The notes beneath the pieces were generated by a model. It ran no database searches, had not been told where the DNA came from, and saw only the letters and a program-made list of their open reading frames with translations. A DNA stretch of 42,099 nucleotides, taken from NCBI GenBank assembly GCA_020347625.1, contig CP070735.1, positions 2,479,363 through 2,521,461 on the forward strand, written 5' to 3'. Source of the DNA: Deltaproteobacteria bacterium. GTDB taxonomy: Bacteria; Desulfobacterota; Syntrophobacteria; BM002. Both the position numbers and the translations under genes were made by a program. Shown piece after piece: positions 25,401-34,215 of the stretch; positions within the stretch are counted from its first letter, which is position 1, and every line of letters begins with the position of its first letter.

Positions 25401-26774
25401 ATGGCAGAGGGACAAACTGAAAACATAGATGCCGGCGCGACCCCCATCGTTGCCATAGTCGGTCGGCCCAATGTGGGAAAATCCACCCTATTCAATCGGC
25501 TGTGCCGGGATCGTCGAGCGCTGGTGGACGACACTCCCGGAATCACCCGTGATCGACTTATAGCCCAGGTCACCTGGTCCGGACGTTCATTTTGTCTAGT
25601 GGATACTGGAGGGATAGAAGAGGGGGCAGGCCAGACGCCAATCAGAATGCAGGTGCAACAGCAGGCGCAGATGGCAGTTGAGGAAGCCGATTTAGTTGTT
25701 TTTCTTGCAGATGGTAAAGAGGGCTTGCATTCAGGTGATACAGCAGTTGTAGATCTGCTGCGTCGATCCGGCAAGCCGGTTCTCTATGCGGTAAACAAGA
25801 TCGACGGTATAGAACAGGAGGCCGCCGCCTACGAATTCTACCAGCTTGGCGTTGAGAGTCTGTTTCCCATTTCCGCTGCCCATGGATATGGCGTCAGGGA
25901 CTTGATGGATGCTCTGGTGGAGAAACTCCCTGCTGAAGCAACCGGGGAGGAAACGGCGAAAGGCATACGCGTAGCTATTATCGGCAGGCCGAATGTGGGA
26001 AAGTCTTCTTTGCTCAATCGGGTGTTGGGCTCAGAGCGTGTTTTGGTTAGTGACCTACCTGGCACCACTAGGGATGCCATTGACGTCAGTCTCACTCTAC
26101 CTGATAAAGAATACCTTCTCATCGACACGCCCGGCATACGAAGGCGCAGCAAAACCCGGGAGAAAATAGAAAAGTTCAGCGTGCTCAAAGCCCTCAGGAG
26201 TATTGATCGTTGCCAGGTTGCGGTCTTGCTACTGGACGGGTATGAGGGTATTAGCGCGCAGGATGTGCGTATCGCCGGATATATCCACGAACGGGGGCGT
26301 GGGGCGGTTGTGGTGATCAACAAGTGGGATCTTGTCCAGAAGGATGAAAAAAAGGTGAAACAAATTGCTGATGGAGTTAGAGAGTCTTTAAAATTTATGC
26401 CCTATGCCCCTCAGTTAAGGATCTCTGCGCTAACCGGAAGGGGAGTGTCACGGTTGCTGCCCACCTTGGACTCAGTATTCTCCCAGTATTGCACACGAGT
26501 GCAAACACCGGCGCTGAACAACGCCCTGGCTGAGGCAATTTCTCGTCATGAACCACCGATGCGTGGGCGTAGCCGAACGAAGATCCTCTACGGCACCCAG
26601 GCAGCAACTCAACCTCCAACTTTTGTATTGTTCGTAAATCAGCCCGAGGCAATCCACTTTTCCTATGAGCGCTATCTGACCAATCAGATTAGAAAGGCCT
26701 TCTCACTGGATCTGACACCTCTGCGCTTGATATTTCGAGGGAGAGAGGGAAGAAAAAGAAGGAAGAAGCGGTGA
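25401..26774 (+). CDS. der: Ribosome-assembly GTPase Der (EngA)
   Basis: Der is the double GTPase that helps assemble the 50S subunit. The 457-residue protein has two G domains with GRPNVGKS at 21-28 and 195-202, each followed by a PGITRD or PGTTRD switch, with NKID (132-135) and NKWD (around 310) motifs. The C-terminal KH-like domain ends in a basic stretch (GREGRKRRKKR). Length is normal. It lies 108 bases after the AmgK-like gene, in the same direction. ATG 25401 is preceded by GGATGGAAAG. No link to wall recycling is implied. Confidence 0.97.
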   Translation: MAEGQTENIDAGATPIVAIVGRPNVGKSTLFNRLCRDRRALVDDTPGITRDRLIAQVTWSGRSFCLVDTGGIEEGAGQTPIRMQVQQQAQMAVEEADLVVFLADGKEGLHSGDTAVVDLLRRSGKPVLYAVNKIDGIEQEAAAYEFYQLGVESLFPISAAHGYGVRDLMDALVEKLPAEATGEETAKGIRVAIIGRPNVGKSSLLNRVLGSERVLVSDLPGTTRDAIDVSLTLPDKEYLLIDTPGIRRRSKTREKIEKFSVLKALRSIDRCQVAVLLLDGYEGISAQDVRIAGYIHERGRGAVVVINKWDLVQKDEKKVKQIADGVRESLKFMPYAPQLRISALTGRGVSRLLPTLDSVFSQYCTRVQTPALNNALAEAISRHEPPMRGRSRTKILYGTQAATQPPTFVLFVNQPEAIHFSYERYLTNQIRKAFSLDLTPLRLIFRGREGRKRRKKR

Positions 26775-26926
26775 GAGGGGATAGAGGTGGTGCGACGACG
26801 CGGTGAAAAAGATTGCATAACATTACGTTATCATTAAGGCTGACCGCCCGTCATTAGGTCGTTGGAGGCGAGGAACACGCTTCAAGGCGAAGCTAAATGA
26901 CCTAGTGCTTCTAAGGATATCAAAAG

Positions 26927-26963
26927 ATGCCACACGCTATGCGCTATGCACTGAGCACTATGA
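26927..26963. repeat. GCTATGC-word repeat at the start of binding protein 1
   Basis: Alternating CACGCTATGCGCTATGC and ACTGAGCACTATGAG words span the start codon. The ribosome site lies outside the repeat, upstream, so translation would begin in repeat sequence. Confidence 0.55.
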
Positions 26964-28144
26964 GATCCTTCTTCCCCGTGTCGATCCGCGCCGGTTTTTT
27001 CTTGTTATGGGCTGTCCTGCTAATATGCTGTGGAGAGAAAAAAGATCCATCGGCATGGACAGGTCCGGTCCGGTTCGCTGTTGTCGCACCAACCACTGGC
27101 TTCCTGGAAAAGGAAGGACAAATGCTGCAACTTGGGGCACTCATGGCAGTGCGCGAAGCCCAGGGCCGAGTGGATGGTTTCAGTGTGGAAATTGTTGCGC
27201 ACGACTCGCCTTGCGACGCTAACGAGGCTCGTTCTATTGCGAGACGACTGGTAGCGGATTCTTCCGTATGCGCGGTGATTGGCTATCTATGTGGCGAGTC
27301 TATTCTAGCGGTTCTTCCAATCTATCAGGAGGCGAACCTGGCGCTGATTAACCCAACCGTGTCAGCCGAATATATTCGCCAGGAAGAAAATCACCATCTG
27401 TTTCCCCTGCTCTATGGGGATGGTGAGCAGGCTGCTTTTCTTGCCGCCTACACCAAGAAAGGACTTGGTCTCGCCACGGTTGCCGTATTGAGTGACGAAT
27501 CAGTTTACGGGAACCTGCTCAGGGATTCCTTCATTGCCGAAGCCAGATCTCAAGGTTTAGAGCTGGTGGCAAAGGTGTCCATCAACCGGACAGCGGCCGA
27601 GGCGGCCAGGGCTGTGGCGTTGCTGAAAGACGCTAATCCAGAAGCCATTTTTTTGGCGGTCAACCCTGATGCAGCACGTTTATTCCTACTTGAGCGGCAG
27701 CGACAGAGCTTTGGTGGTAAGGTCTTAGGACCAGATCGACTGGCAGATTTTGACTTCTACGAAATGGCTGGGAAGGCGGCTGAGGGGCTTCTTGTGTGCC
27801 AGCCGATTTTGTTGGATAAAAATAGCGGCCAAGAGGGTGAGTTCGTCCGGCGGTTTGAGTTGATAAACCAGCTTTTGCCTGATTGGATCGCTGCGGGTGG
27901 CTACGATGCTATGCGGCTAGCAATGGAGGTCTTGCAGCGCTCAGGACCTGGAAGAACAGCTTTTCTGAGGACCTTGAGAAAGATCTCCGGACCTGACAGC
28001 GCTTTTCGTTCCCTTGGCGGTCCTGTATTCTTTAGGAAGGGTGGTACGAGTCGAAGACAGTTTTATGTGGCCATCCTACAGCAAGGAAGGCTGCAAACTG
28101 CCACGCCGCCCACCGTTGAGTTTCTAGGGTCATCAAGTAGGTAG
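26927..28144 (+). CDS. LivJ-type binding protein 1 (lipoprotein)
   Basis: A 405-residue periplasmic binding protein of the branched-chain amino acid / amide family (Peripla_BP_6). GFLEKEGQMLQLGALMAVRE and DSPCDANEARSIARRLVADS lead the first lobe; VCAVIGYLCGESILAVLPIY and LALINPTVSAEY mark the ligand cleft. The signal peptide ends AVLLICCGEKK, so it is probably a lipoprotein anchored at Cys. The first 12 residues (MPHAMRYALSTM) are encoded by a GCTATGCGC-type repeat, although AAGGA lies 9 nt before this ATG. An internal ATG at 26960 gives a cleaner signal. First of three binding proteins before livHMGF. Ligand unknown. Confidence 0.85.
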   Translation: MPHAMRYALSTMRSFFPVSIRAGFFLLWAVLLICCGEKKDPSAWTGPVRFAVVAPTTGFLEKEGQMLQLGALMAVREAQGRVDGFSVEIVAHDSPCDANEARSIARRLVADSSVCAVIGYLCGESILAVLPIYQEANLALINPTVSAEYIRQEENHHLFPLLYGDGEQAAFLAAYTKKGLGLATVAVLSDESVYGNLLRDSFIAEARSQGLELVAKVSINRTAAEAARAVALLKDANPEAIFLAVNPDAARLFLLERQRQSFGGKVLGPDRLADFDFYEMAGKAAEGLLVCQPILLDKNSGQEGEFVRRFELINQLLPDWIAAGGYDAMRLAMEVLQRSGPGRTAFLRTLRKISGPDSAFRSLGGPVFFRKGGTSRRQFYVAILQQGRLQTATPPTVEFLGSSSR

Positions 28145-28348
28145 TAGACATCAGCACATTTCGCATTTCACATTTCTCAATACACATTGAGGGATGAGCG
28201 TTATAGAAGAATTTCAGCAAAATGAAGAATGATAAATGACCCCAAATGAAAAATGCGAAATGAGAAATGCAAAATGACCAATGGCGGTTTGCGCTCTGTG
28301 GTGGATACGTTGACACCATCGCCGACCTTGTGATAGCGTAACACAGCT
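28145..28348. repeat. Inverted AAATGCG-word repeat between binding proteins 1 and 2
   Basis: CATTTCGCATTTCACATTTC (28157-28176) on the left and AATGCGAAATGAGAAATGC (28252-28270) on the right form imperfect inverted arms about 75 bases apart. A TTGACA box (28310-28315) follows, with a weak -10, and could drive binding protein 2. Confidence 0.5.
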
Positions 28349-28555
28349 TTGTCAGGGGCAGCGCTCGGGTTCCCTCTAGGCCACCCTAGCCGTCGACCAT
28401 GTTATTGTTGCTTAGACACTTTTGGTGGGGAAAATCAAGCCTTAACTGCTGTATTTTCTTACAGTGACATCGGTGGATATGAGCACTTGTATCGTAGAGG
28501 AGAGGTTTTGGTCGATTTTAGCTCTCTCGAAAACCGGTGGGAAAAAATAATAAAG

Positions 28556-29680
28556 ATGACGAGTGGAGCGGCGGTTGCTCTCCTTGTATTCTTTATCTGT
28601 ATTCAGAGCCTTCGGGCGGTGGCTACGGAGTCCATTCATATCGGCGTGTTTTTGCCTATGACTGGTAATGTGGCCGCCTTCGGTAGAATGGAGTGGGACG
28701 GTATCAAGACAGCCCATCAAATGATGGGCGCGGTTCTAGGACGCGAAGTTAAGCTGTTCTTGGAGGACAGCAAAAGCGATAAAACAGAAGCTGCAAATGC
28801 GGTAGATCGCCTCGTCAAAGAACACCGGGTGGTGGGTATCATTGGCGGTGCTACCAGTGCAAACGCCCTGGCGGGAGGTTCCGTCGCAGAGGAAAACGGG
28901 GTCCCGATGATATCTCCCTCCGCAACGAATCCCCTGGTGATCCAGGGGAAGAAGTATGTTTTTCGTGCGTGTTTCGATGATTCCTTCCAAGGTCAAGTGG
29001 CTGCCAGACAAGCCAGGCTCGCCATGGACGCCGAGACAGCAGCAGTTGTCGTGGATATCGCTCAAGCGGATTATAGTGTTGGATTGGGCAATCTTTTCCT
29101 GACAGCTTTTGCGGAGATGGGCGGCAAGGTACTTGTTACTGCTTACATCCAAACCGGCGACCAAGATTTTAATAGCCAGCTTGCCGAAGTGCGTGTGGCG
29201 AATCCGGAAATCATTTACAGTCCCAATTATTACACTGAAAATGCTTTGTTTGCCAAGCAGGCTAGGGATCTAGGCATAAAAGTGCCTATTCTCATGGCTG
29301 ACGGAGTTCAAGTCCCAGAACTGATTCAGACTGGCGGTAATGCAGTGGAAGGAGTGTACCTTACGGGACACTTCAACGTGGAAGCGATCACTACCAAGCT
29401 GGGAAAAGACTTCGCCGCCAATTTCAAGCAAAAACACAAAAGGGAAATCGACGCCTTCGGTGCACTGGGCGCGGATGCCTACTTTATTCTCATAGACGCG
29501 ATTAAACGGGCCAATTCTTCAGACGGATCCAAGATAGCAGCCGCCCTAGCCAATACCAGGACTTTTCTTGGTGTTTCCGGTACTATAAATATCGGTGAGG
29601 ATCACAATACATTGAAGAGCCTCGTGATCAACAAATTACAAAACGGTGAGTTCACTTATGTGACTACGGTGAATCCATAG
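28556..29680 (+). CDS. LivJ-type binding protein 2
   Basis: The protein (374 residues from ATG 28556) has the same fold as its neighbours: IHIGVFLPMTGNVAAFGRME opens the mature chain, GGATSANALAGGSVAEENGV and PMISPSATNPLV lie in the cleft, and NPEIIYSPNYYTENALFAKQ in the hinge. The N-terminus is a plain Sec signal (TSGAAVALLVFFICIQSLRA, likely cut after AVA), not a lipoprotein one. The open frame extends to 28349, giving 69 more residues that do not fit the family; TTG 28508, with GAGGAGAGG upstream, is another possible start. Ligand unknown; two other receptors flank it. Confidence 0.85.
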   Translation: MTSGAAVALLVFFICIQSLRAVATESIHIGVFLPMTGNVAAFGRMEWDGIKTAHQMMGAVLGREVKLFLEDSKSDKTEAANAVDRLVKEHRVVGIIGGATSANALAGGSVAEENGVPMISPSATNPLVIQGKKYVFRACFDDSFQGQVAARQARLAMDAETAAVVVDIAQADYSVGLGNLFLTAFAEMGGKVLVTAYIQTGDQDFNSQLAEVRVANPEIIYSPNYYTENALFAKQARDLGIKVPILMADGVQVPELIQTGGNAVEGVYLTGHFNVEAITTKLGKDFAANFKQKHKREIDAFGALGADAYFILIDAIKRANSSDGSKIAAALANTRTFLGVSGTINIGEDHNTLKSLVINKLQNGEFTYVTTVNP

Positions 29681-29875
29681 GTATCCGTTATCTCTAATTG
29701 GAATTTTTTTCCTTAAGCCAACAGCTTTCGAACTGAACCATGTTGAGCAGAGCAAAGGTTACCATGAGATATCTTTTCTGTATTTCTAATGCTGCTCAGG
29801 CAGGACCGTGGGGGAATTCAATAGATATTATGGCGAAATGGACTGTGAGAATTTTCAAAGGGAGGGATAAGCGGT

Positions 29876-31027
29876 ATGAAGAAAATCAAAGAGATTCTGG
29901 TCGTTCTGGGTGCCATCCTAATGGTATTTTCATGGGGATGTGCTGAGAAGAAGGAAGAGCCGGTAGCCAAGAAAACCATTAAGATACCAGTCGCTTCGCC
30001 CTTTACTGGACAGCTTGCCTCTTTCGGCGAGGGCGTAAAGAACGGAGCCCTACTTATGGCCGAAGAGGTGAACGCTGCTGGTGGTATCAATGGTATGAAG
30101 GTGGAAATCGTTTTGGAGGATGAACTGTGTGATCCGAAGGAGGCCGCTACCGTAGCCACCAAGTTGGCAAATAATCCCGATGTGGCTATTGTGGTGGGTC
30201 ACCTCTGTAGCTCTGCAACATTGGCAGCCCTGCCTGTTTACCGGGCGGCCAAACTACCAGCTATTTCTCCTGCTTCTACCAATGTGGATATCGGCAAGAT
30301 GAGCCCCTACTATTTCCGTAATGTTTACAGAGATGACTTCCAGGGGCAGTTTCTGGCTCGATATATAAATGAGGCCAGGGAATACAAACGAGTGGCCATC
30401 TTCTACGAGGTCAACGACTATTCCATGGGCTTAAAGAACGCCTTTATGAAAGAGGCGATGGATCGTGGCATCAGAATTATGGGAACGGAGGCCTACACCT
30501 CTGACACCACCGATTTCAAGCCGCAGCTCACCAAGTTCAAGGCCATGGACCTGGATGCTATATTCATTCCCGGATATGCTCCCCAAGGGACCCTAATTGT
30601 CTCACAAGCAGTGGGTTTAGGTCTCAAGGTTGACTTTTTCGGGGCTGACGGCCTCGATGATGACCTTATGGCAAAAAATCCTGACGCAGAAGGCCTTTTT
30701 GTCACCACACCGTTTTTGCCGGACAAGGCAGGTCCCCAAGCTGCAAGCTTTATCGAAGCGTACAGGGCAAAGTATGGTAAGGATCCTAACTGGTTCGCCG
30801 CCAACACCTACGATGCGGTGGGCATGGCTGTGGCTGCCATCAAGGCGGTGGGAGTGGATCGAGAGAAGGTTCGTGAGTATCTTGCCGGCCTCAATTCAGC
30901 AGATAACGCCTATGTGGGCGTCACCGGAAAGACCTACTTTGATGAGAATGGTGATTGCCTCAAAGCTGCCTTCGTCAAAGAGATCAGAGGAGGGGGCTGG
31001 GTTAGTGCTAAAGAGCAGTTGGGATAG
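29876..31027 (+). CDS. LivJ-type binding protein 3 (lipoprotein)
   Basis: A 383-residue lipoprotein: signal MKKIKEILVVLGAILMVF, lipobox SWGC, then a charged linker. The mature part has VASPFTGQLASFGEGVKNGA, EVNAAGGINGMKVEIVLEDE and VGHLCSSATLAALPVYRAAK with PAISPASTNVD. This is the most typical LivJ of the three and sits right before the permease genes. GGGAGG lies about 9 nt before ATG 29876. A strong terminator follows its stop, so this gene should be made at higher level than livHMGF, as is usual for binding proteins. Confidence 0.9.
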   Translation: MKKIKEILVVLGAILMVFSWGCAEKKEEPVAKKTIKIPVASPFTGQLASFGEGVKNGALLMAEEVNAAGGINGMKVEIVLEDELCDPKEAATVATKLANNPDVAIVVGHLCSSATLAALPVYRAAKLPAISPASTNVDIGKMSPYYFRNVYRDDFQGQFLARYINEAREYKRVAIFYEVNDYSMGLKNAFMKEAMDRGIRIMGTEAYTSDTTDFKPQLTKFKAMDLDAIFIPGYAPQGTLIVSQAVGLGLKVDFFGADGLDDDLMAKNPDAEGLFVTTPFLPDKAGPQAASFIEAYRAKYGKDPNWFAANTYDAVGMAVAAIKAVGVDREKVREYLAGLNSADNAYVGVTGKTYFDENGDCLKAAFVKEIRGGGWVSAKEQLG

Positions 31028-31045
31028 CCGCCGTCGGATGTAATC

Positions 31046-31078
31046 AAAGGGCAGGTCAGTGTCTGACCTGCCCTTTTT
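31046..31078 (+). terminator. Strong terminator/attenuator before livH
   Basis: AAAGGGCAGGTCAG (31046-31059) pairs perfectly over 14 bp with CTGACCTGCCCTTT (31063-31076) around a TGT loop, followed by TTTTT. It lies between binding protein 3 and livH, about 25 bases before the livH start, so partial read-through would supply the transporter genes. Confidence 0.92.
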
Positions 31079-31103
31079 CACTTGTTCAGGAAAGTGGGCC
31101 GTT

Positions 31104-32018
31104 GTGGAAAACCTCCTGGATCAATCAAGTCTTTTTCTCCAGCAATTGGTCAACGGTGTCACTCTGGGCGGAGTTTATGCGCTCATTGCTGTGGGCTACA
31201 CTATGGTCTATGGCGTGATTCAGCTAATCAACTTTGCCCACGGCGAAATTTACATGCTGGGAGCTTTTTTGGCTTACACTCAGGTGACCATTCTGCGTCT
31301 TCCTTTCTTTGTGGCATTCTCGTCGACGATTCTAATATGCGGTCTGTTCGGAATTATCTTGGACTATATAGCATATCGCCCCCTTCGCAATGCGCCGCGA
31401 CTTGCGGCTTTGATCACCGCCATCGGTATGTCTATTTTCCTGCAAAATCTTGCCCTGCTCATTTGGGGATCCCAGATCAAATCATTCCCGCGTGACGTCC
31501 TGCCGGTAGTGTTCTCTCGGCCCGCATTGACTGTGGCAGACGTCTCCTTGAGCTGGCTTCAGGTTTTTATTCTCTCGGTTACCGTCGTTTTCATGGTAAT
31601 CCATAAACTGATCATTAAAACGACCAAAGTAGGGACGGCAATGCGTGCCGTCACTAAAGACAAAGTCAACACAGCCCTTATGGGTATCAGCGTCAATCGC
31701 GTCATCTCTTTCACCTTTGCCATCGGCTCGGCCATGGGAGGTATGGCCGGGATACGGGTTGGGCTTTACTACAACGCCATTTTCCCCACCATGGGCTATA
31801 TTGCCGGTGTTAAGGCATTTGCAGCGGCCGTACTTGGAGGGATCGGCAGCGTGCCTGGGGCTATGCTCGGTGGGGGGGTTTTGGGAATAGCCGAAGTCCT
31901 TGGCGCAGGCTATCTGTCTTCCGAATACCGGGACGGCATCTCGTATGCGGTCATGATCCTGGTAATCATTTTTAAACCTTCAGGTCTCGTAGGACAGCTG
32001 TTGGGGGAGAAGGTGTGA
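31104..32018 (+). CDS. livH: Branched-chain amino acid permease LivH
   Basis: LivH is one of two membrane subunits of the LIV importer. The 304-residue protein has about eight membrane segments, with the family opening QQLVNGVTLGGVYALIAVGY, then INFAHGEIYMLGAFLA and KVGTAMRAVTKDKVNTALMG (the coupling helix that meets the ATPases), ending in a loop GGIGSVPGAMLGGGVLG. The open frame extends to GTG 31059, but that lies in the terminator stem; GTG 31104 with AGGAAAG 9 nt upstream is the likely start. livM begins in its stop codon. Confidence 0.93.
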   Translation: MENLLDQSSLFLQQLVNGVTLGGVYALIAVGYTMVYGVIQLINFAHGEIYMLGAFLAYTQVTILRLPFFVAFSSTILICGLFGIILDYIAYRPLRNAPRLAALITAIGMSIFLQNLALLIWGSQIKSFPRDVLPVVFSRPALTVADVSLSWLQVFILSVTVVFMVIHKLIIKTTKVGTAMRAVTKDKVNTALMGISVNRVISFTFAIGSAMGGMAGIRVGLYYNAIFPTMGYIAGVKAFAAAVLGGIGSVPGAMLGGGVLGIAEVLGAGYLSSEYRDGISYAVMILVIIFKPSGLVGQLLGEKV

Positions 32019-33019
32019 TGGCCAAGCTACCACCCCGTTGGAAATTAGTGGGCCTTGTCGCCTTAGCACTTCTCTTGCCCTGGCTGCCTCTCGGTGGTTC
32101 CACAAACTATCTTCTCCGTGTGGTCACCACCGCTGTTCTCTACATGATCCTGGCCTTGGGGTTAAATATCGTCCCCGGATTCACCGGCCTGCTGGATCTG
32201 GGTTATGTGGGGTTCTATGGAATCGGGGCCTATACAGCAGGCCTGCTGACCATCCACTTCGATCTGAGTTTTTGGATAGTTCTACCGTTGGCCGCTCTTA
32301 ACGGCGCTCTGTGGGGAATTCTTCTAGGTGCGCCGACGCTGCGTCTCACCGGAGATTATTTTGCCATTGTCACCTTTGGTTTCTCGGAGCTTGTGGTTCT
32401 AGTGTTACGCAATGAGCTCTGGCTCACCCGCGGACCTATGGGGCTTCCGGGTATTTCACCCCCTGTCATCTTCGGCCACCCCCTCACGTTCGACTGGGAG
32501 TTCTACTATCTGGTGGTCCTTTTGCTTATGGTGGTTATCCTGGTGGTTACGCGGCTGGAGGACTCGCGTCTTGGTAGAGCCTGGTTTGCAATACGTGAAG
32601 ACGAAATAGCAGCACAGTGCTGTGGCATTAATCTCATTCGCTACAAGATCATCGCTTTTGCCATGAGTGCATCTATTGGCGCCATGGGCGGCGCTTTTTT
32701 CGCCAGATGGTTCAAATTCATTCACCCGGATATGTTTAAGTTTTGGGAGTCCATTCTCATCCTTTGCCTTATTGTGTTCGGAGGTATGGGAAGCATTACG
32801 GGGACCATGTTGGGAGCATTTATTCTTATTCCTCTGTCGGAAATTCTCCGGGCCATCTTGCCGCAGGCGATGTTCAGTGCCCGTTATTTAATATATGGCT
32901 TGATTCTGGTACTGATGATGCGCTGGCGTCCGGCGGGGCTCATCCCATTTGATCGGGCCCAGGAGAATAAGGCAGAACGTATTCGACAACGTCTGGCCCT
33001 GTTGGGGGGCAAGGAGTAA
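32018..33019 (+). CDS. livM: Branched-chain amino acid permease LivM
   Basis: The second membrane subunit, of 333 residues, with about ten segments. LALGLNIVPGFTGLLDLGYV, GFYGIGAYTAGLL and RLTGDYFAIVTFGFSEL are typical, as is the coupling loop SRLGRAWFAIREDEIAAQCC. It ends in a charged tail (RIRQRLALLGGKE). ATG 32018 overlaps the livH stop by one base (GTG 32015 is an alternative), and GGGGGAGAAGG lies just upstream. livG follows after 8 bases. Confidence 0.93.
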   Translation: MAKLPPRWKLVGLVALALLLPWLPLGGSTNYLLRVVTTAVLYMILALGLNIVPGFTGLLDLGYVGFYGIGAYTAGLLTIHFDLSFWIVLPLAALNGALWGILLGAPTLRLTGDYFAIVTFGFSELVVLVLRNELWLTRGPMGLPGISPPVIFGHPLTFDWEFYYLVVLLLMVVILVVTRLEDSRLGRAWFAIREDEIAAQCCGINLIRYKIIAFAMSASIGAMGGAFFARWFKFIHPDMFKFWESILILCLIVFGGMGSITGTMLGAFILIPLSEILRAILPQAMFSARYLIYGLILVLMMRWRPAGLIPFDRAQENKAERIRQRLALLGGKE

Positions 33020-33027
33020 ACTTCTCC

Positions 33028-34215
33028 ATGGATTCTATCCTCAGGGTGAGCAACCTGTCCAAGATTTTCGGGGGACTTAGTGCCCTGAGCAATGTAAGCC
33101 TCGAGGTGGTGACTGGCATGATAGTGGGGATTATCGGTCCCAATGGTGCCGGGAAGACCACCCTTTTTAACTGTCTGACCGGACTTTACTATCCGACTGC
33201 AGGCCAAGTATTTTTTCAAGAAAGATCGGTCGTCCCTGAAATTTCGAGTCGAAAACCGCAGCACGTTAGGCGCTGTACAAATGGTTTTCTCATATTTAGC
33301 CTGGCCTGGGCGCCCCTTTTCTGGGCTTTCTTCCTATCCCGAACTCCTTTCAAGGTTGAGTTAAGCTTGCTCGCCGTTTTCATTTTAAGCATACGCATGG
33401 TTGTGGCTCGAGGTTTGAAACAACTCCAGATCTGGGCTTGGAGCGTTATGTTCGTCTTTCTTTTGGGTGATCTCTATCTAGCCATATGGTGGCTGGCCCA
33501 TCCCTCCTCACTGGGACAAGTACCGGCGATAGGGGTGAAGCTCGCCTATTTTGCTTTTCCGTGGTCCATTCTCGATATTCCCTTCAGTGTTTATCTTATG
33601 TGGCAGCTCATGTTGAGGGAAGTGCGCCAACTTTACGGATTCAGATTGGGCCCAGATGAGATTAATCGTTTGGGTATGGCGCGCACCTTTCAAAACATAC
33701 GCCTCTTCCTGAGCCTGAGTGTTCTGGATAATGTCAAGATAGGCGCTCACGGCAGGATGCAGCAAAAGGTATGGTCCGCCCTTTTTCGGACCCGTTCCCA
33801 GCGGAGTGAAGAAGAGGATATTGAACAAGAAGCCCTGGAACACCTGAGGTTTGTTGGTCTTGAACATCGGGCTTTCGATCTGTCTGGAGCCCTGGCCTAC
33901 GGTGAACAGCGAAGGTTGGAATTGGCACGAGCCCTGGCCTCTCATCCAAGCTTACTTCTCCTAGATGAGCCAGCAGCAGGAATGAATCCGCTCGAATCAT
34001 CCCAGCTGATGCAGCTGATTCGCAAAATTCGTGACCGAGGAATCACCGTGCTTATCATCGAGCATGATATGAAGGTAATGATGAATCTGGCTGATCATAT
34101 TTACGCTTTTGATCATGGTGAACTCATTGCCCAGGGAACGCCTAATGAAATACGGGCCAATCCGAGAGTCATCGAGGCCTACCTAGGCAGAGGCATGGCG
34201 GATGCTCAAGCTTAG
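33028..34215 (+). CDS. livG: LivG-type ATPase with a membrane-like insertion
   Basis: LivG is one of the two ATPases of the LIV importer. The ABC core is complete: Walker A GPNGAGKT (37-44), Q-loop in RTFQNIRLF (Gln222), signature LAYGEQ (289-294, with A where S is usual), Walker B LLLLDEP (309-315) and H-loop in IIEHDM. The usual length is about 255; this has 395. The extra residues (about 65-207; bases 33220-33648) sit between strand GQVFF and helix GPDEINRLG. They include hydrophobic stretches at about 86-103, 112-126, 135-157 and 165-196, so three or four membrane segments are possible. No stop or frameshift breaks the frame and codon use looks like the rest. livF overlaps by 14 bases. 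ATPase role sure; insert role unknown. Confidence 0.9.
   Translation: MDSILRVSNLSKIFGGLSALSNVSLEVVTGMIVGIIGPNGAGKTTLFNCLTGLYYPTAGQVFFQERSVVPEISSRKPQHVRRCTNGFLIFSLAWAPLFWAFFLSRTPFKVELSLLAVFILSIRMVVARGLKQLQIWAWSVMFVFLLGDLYLAIWWLAHPSSLGQVPAIGVKLAYFAFPWSILDIPFSVYLMWQLMLREVRQLYGFRLGPDEINRLGMARTFQNIRLFLSLSVLDNVKIGAHGRMQQKVWSALFRTRSQRSEEEDIEQEALEHLRFVGLEHRAFDLSGALAYGEQRRLELARALASHPSLLLLDEPAAGMNPLESSQLMQLIRKIRDRGITVLIIEHDMKVMMNLADHIYAFDHGELIAQGTPNEIRANPRVIEAYLGRGMADAQA

Noticed and set aside
28349-28555. 69 extra N-terminal residues of binding protein 2
   Set aside because: They precede a good signal peptide and lack family similarity; the start is more likely at 28556 (or TTG 28508).
31059-31103. 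livH start at GTG 31059
   Set aside because: It would begin within the terminator hairpin; GTG 31104 has a ribosome site and the normal family start.
33220-33648. LivG as two genes or a frameshift
   Set aside because: The frame is continuous, the conserved LivG blocks resume exactly on the far side, and no start or stop lies at the edges, so an insertion fits better.
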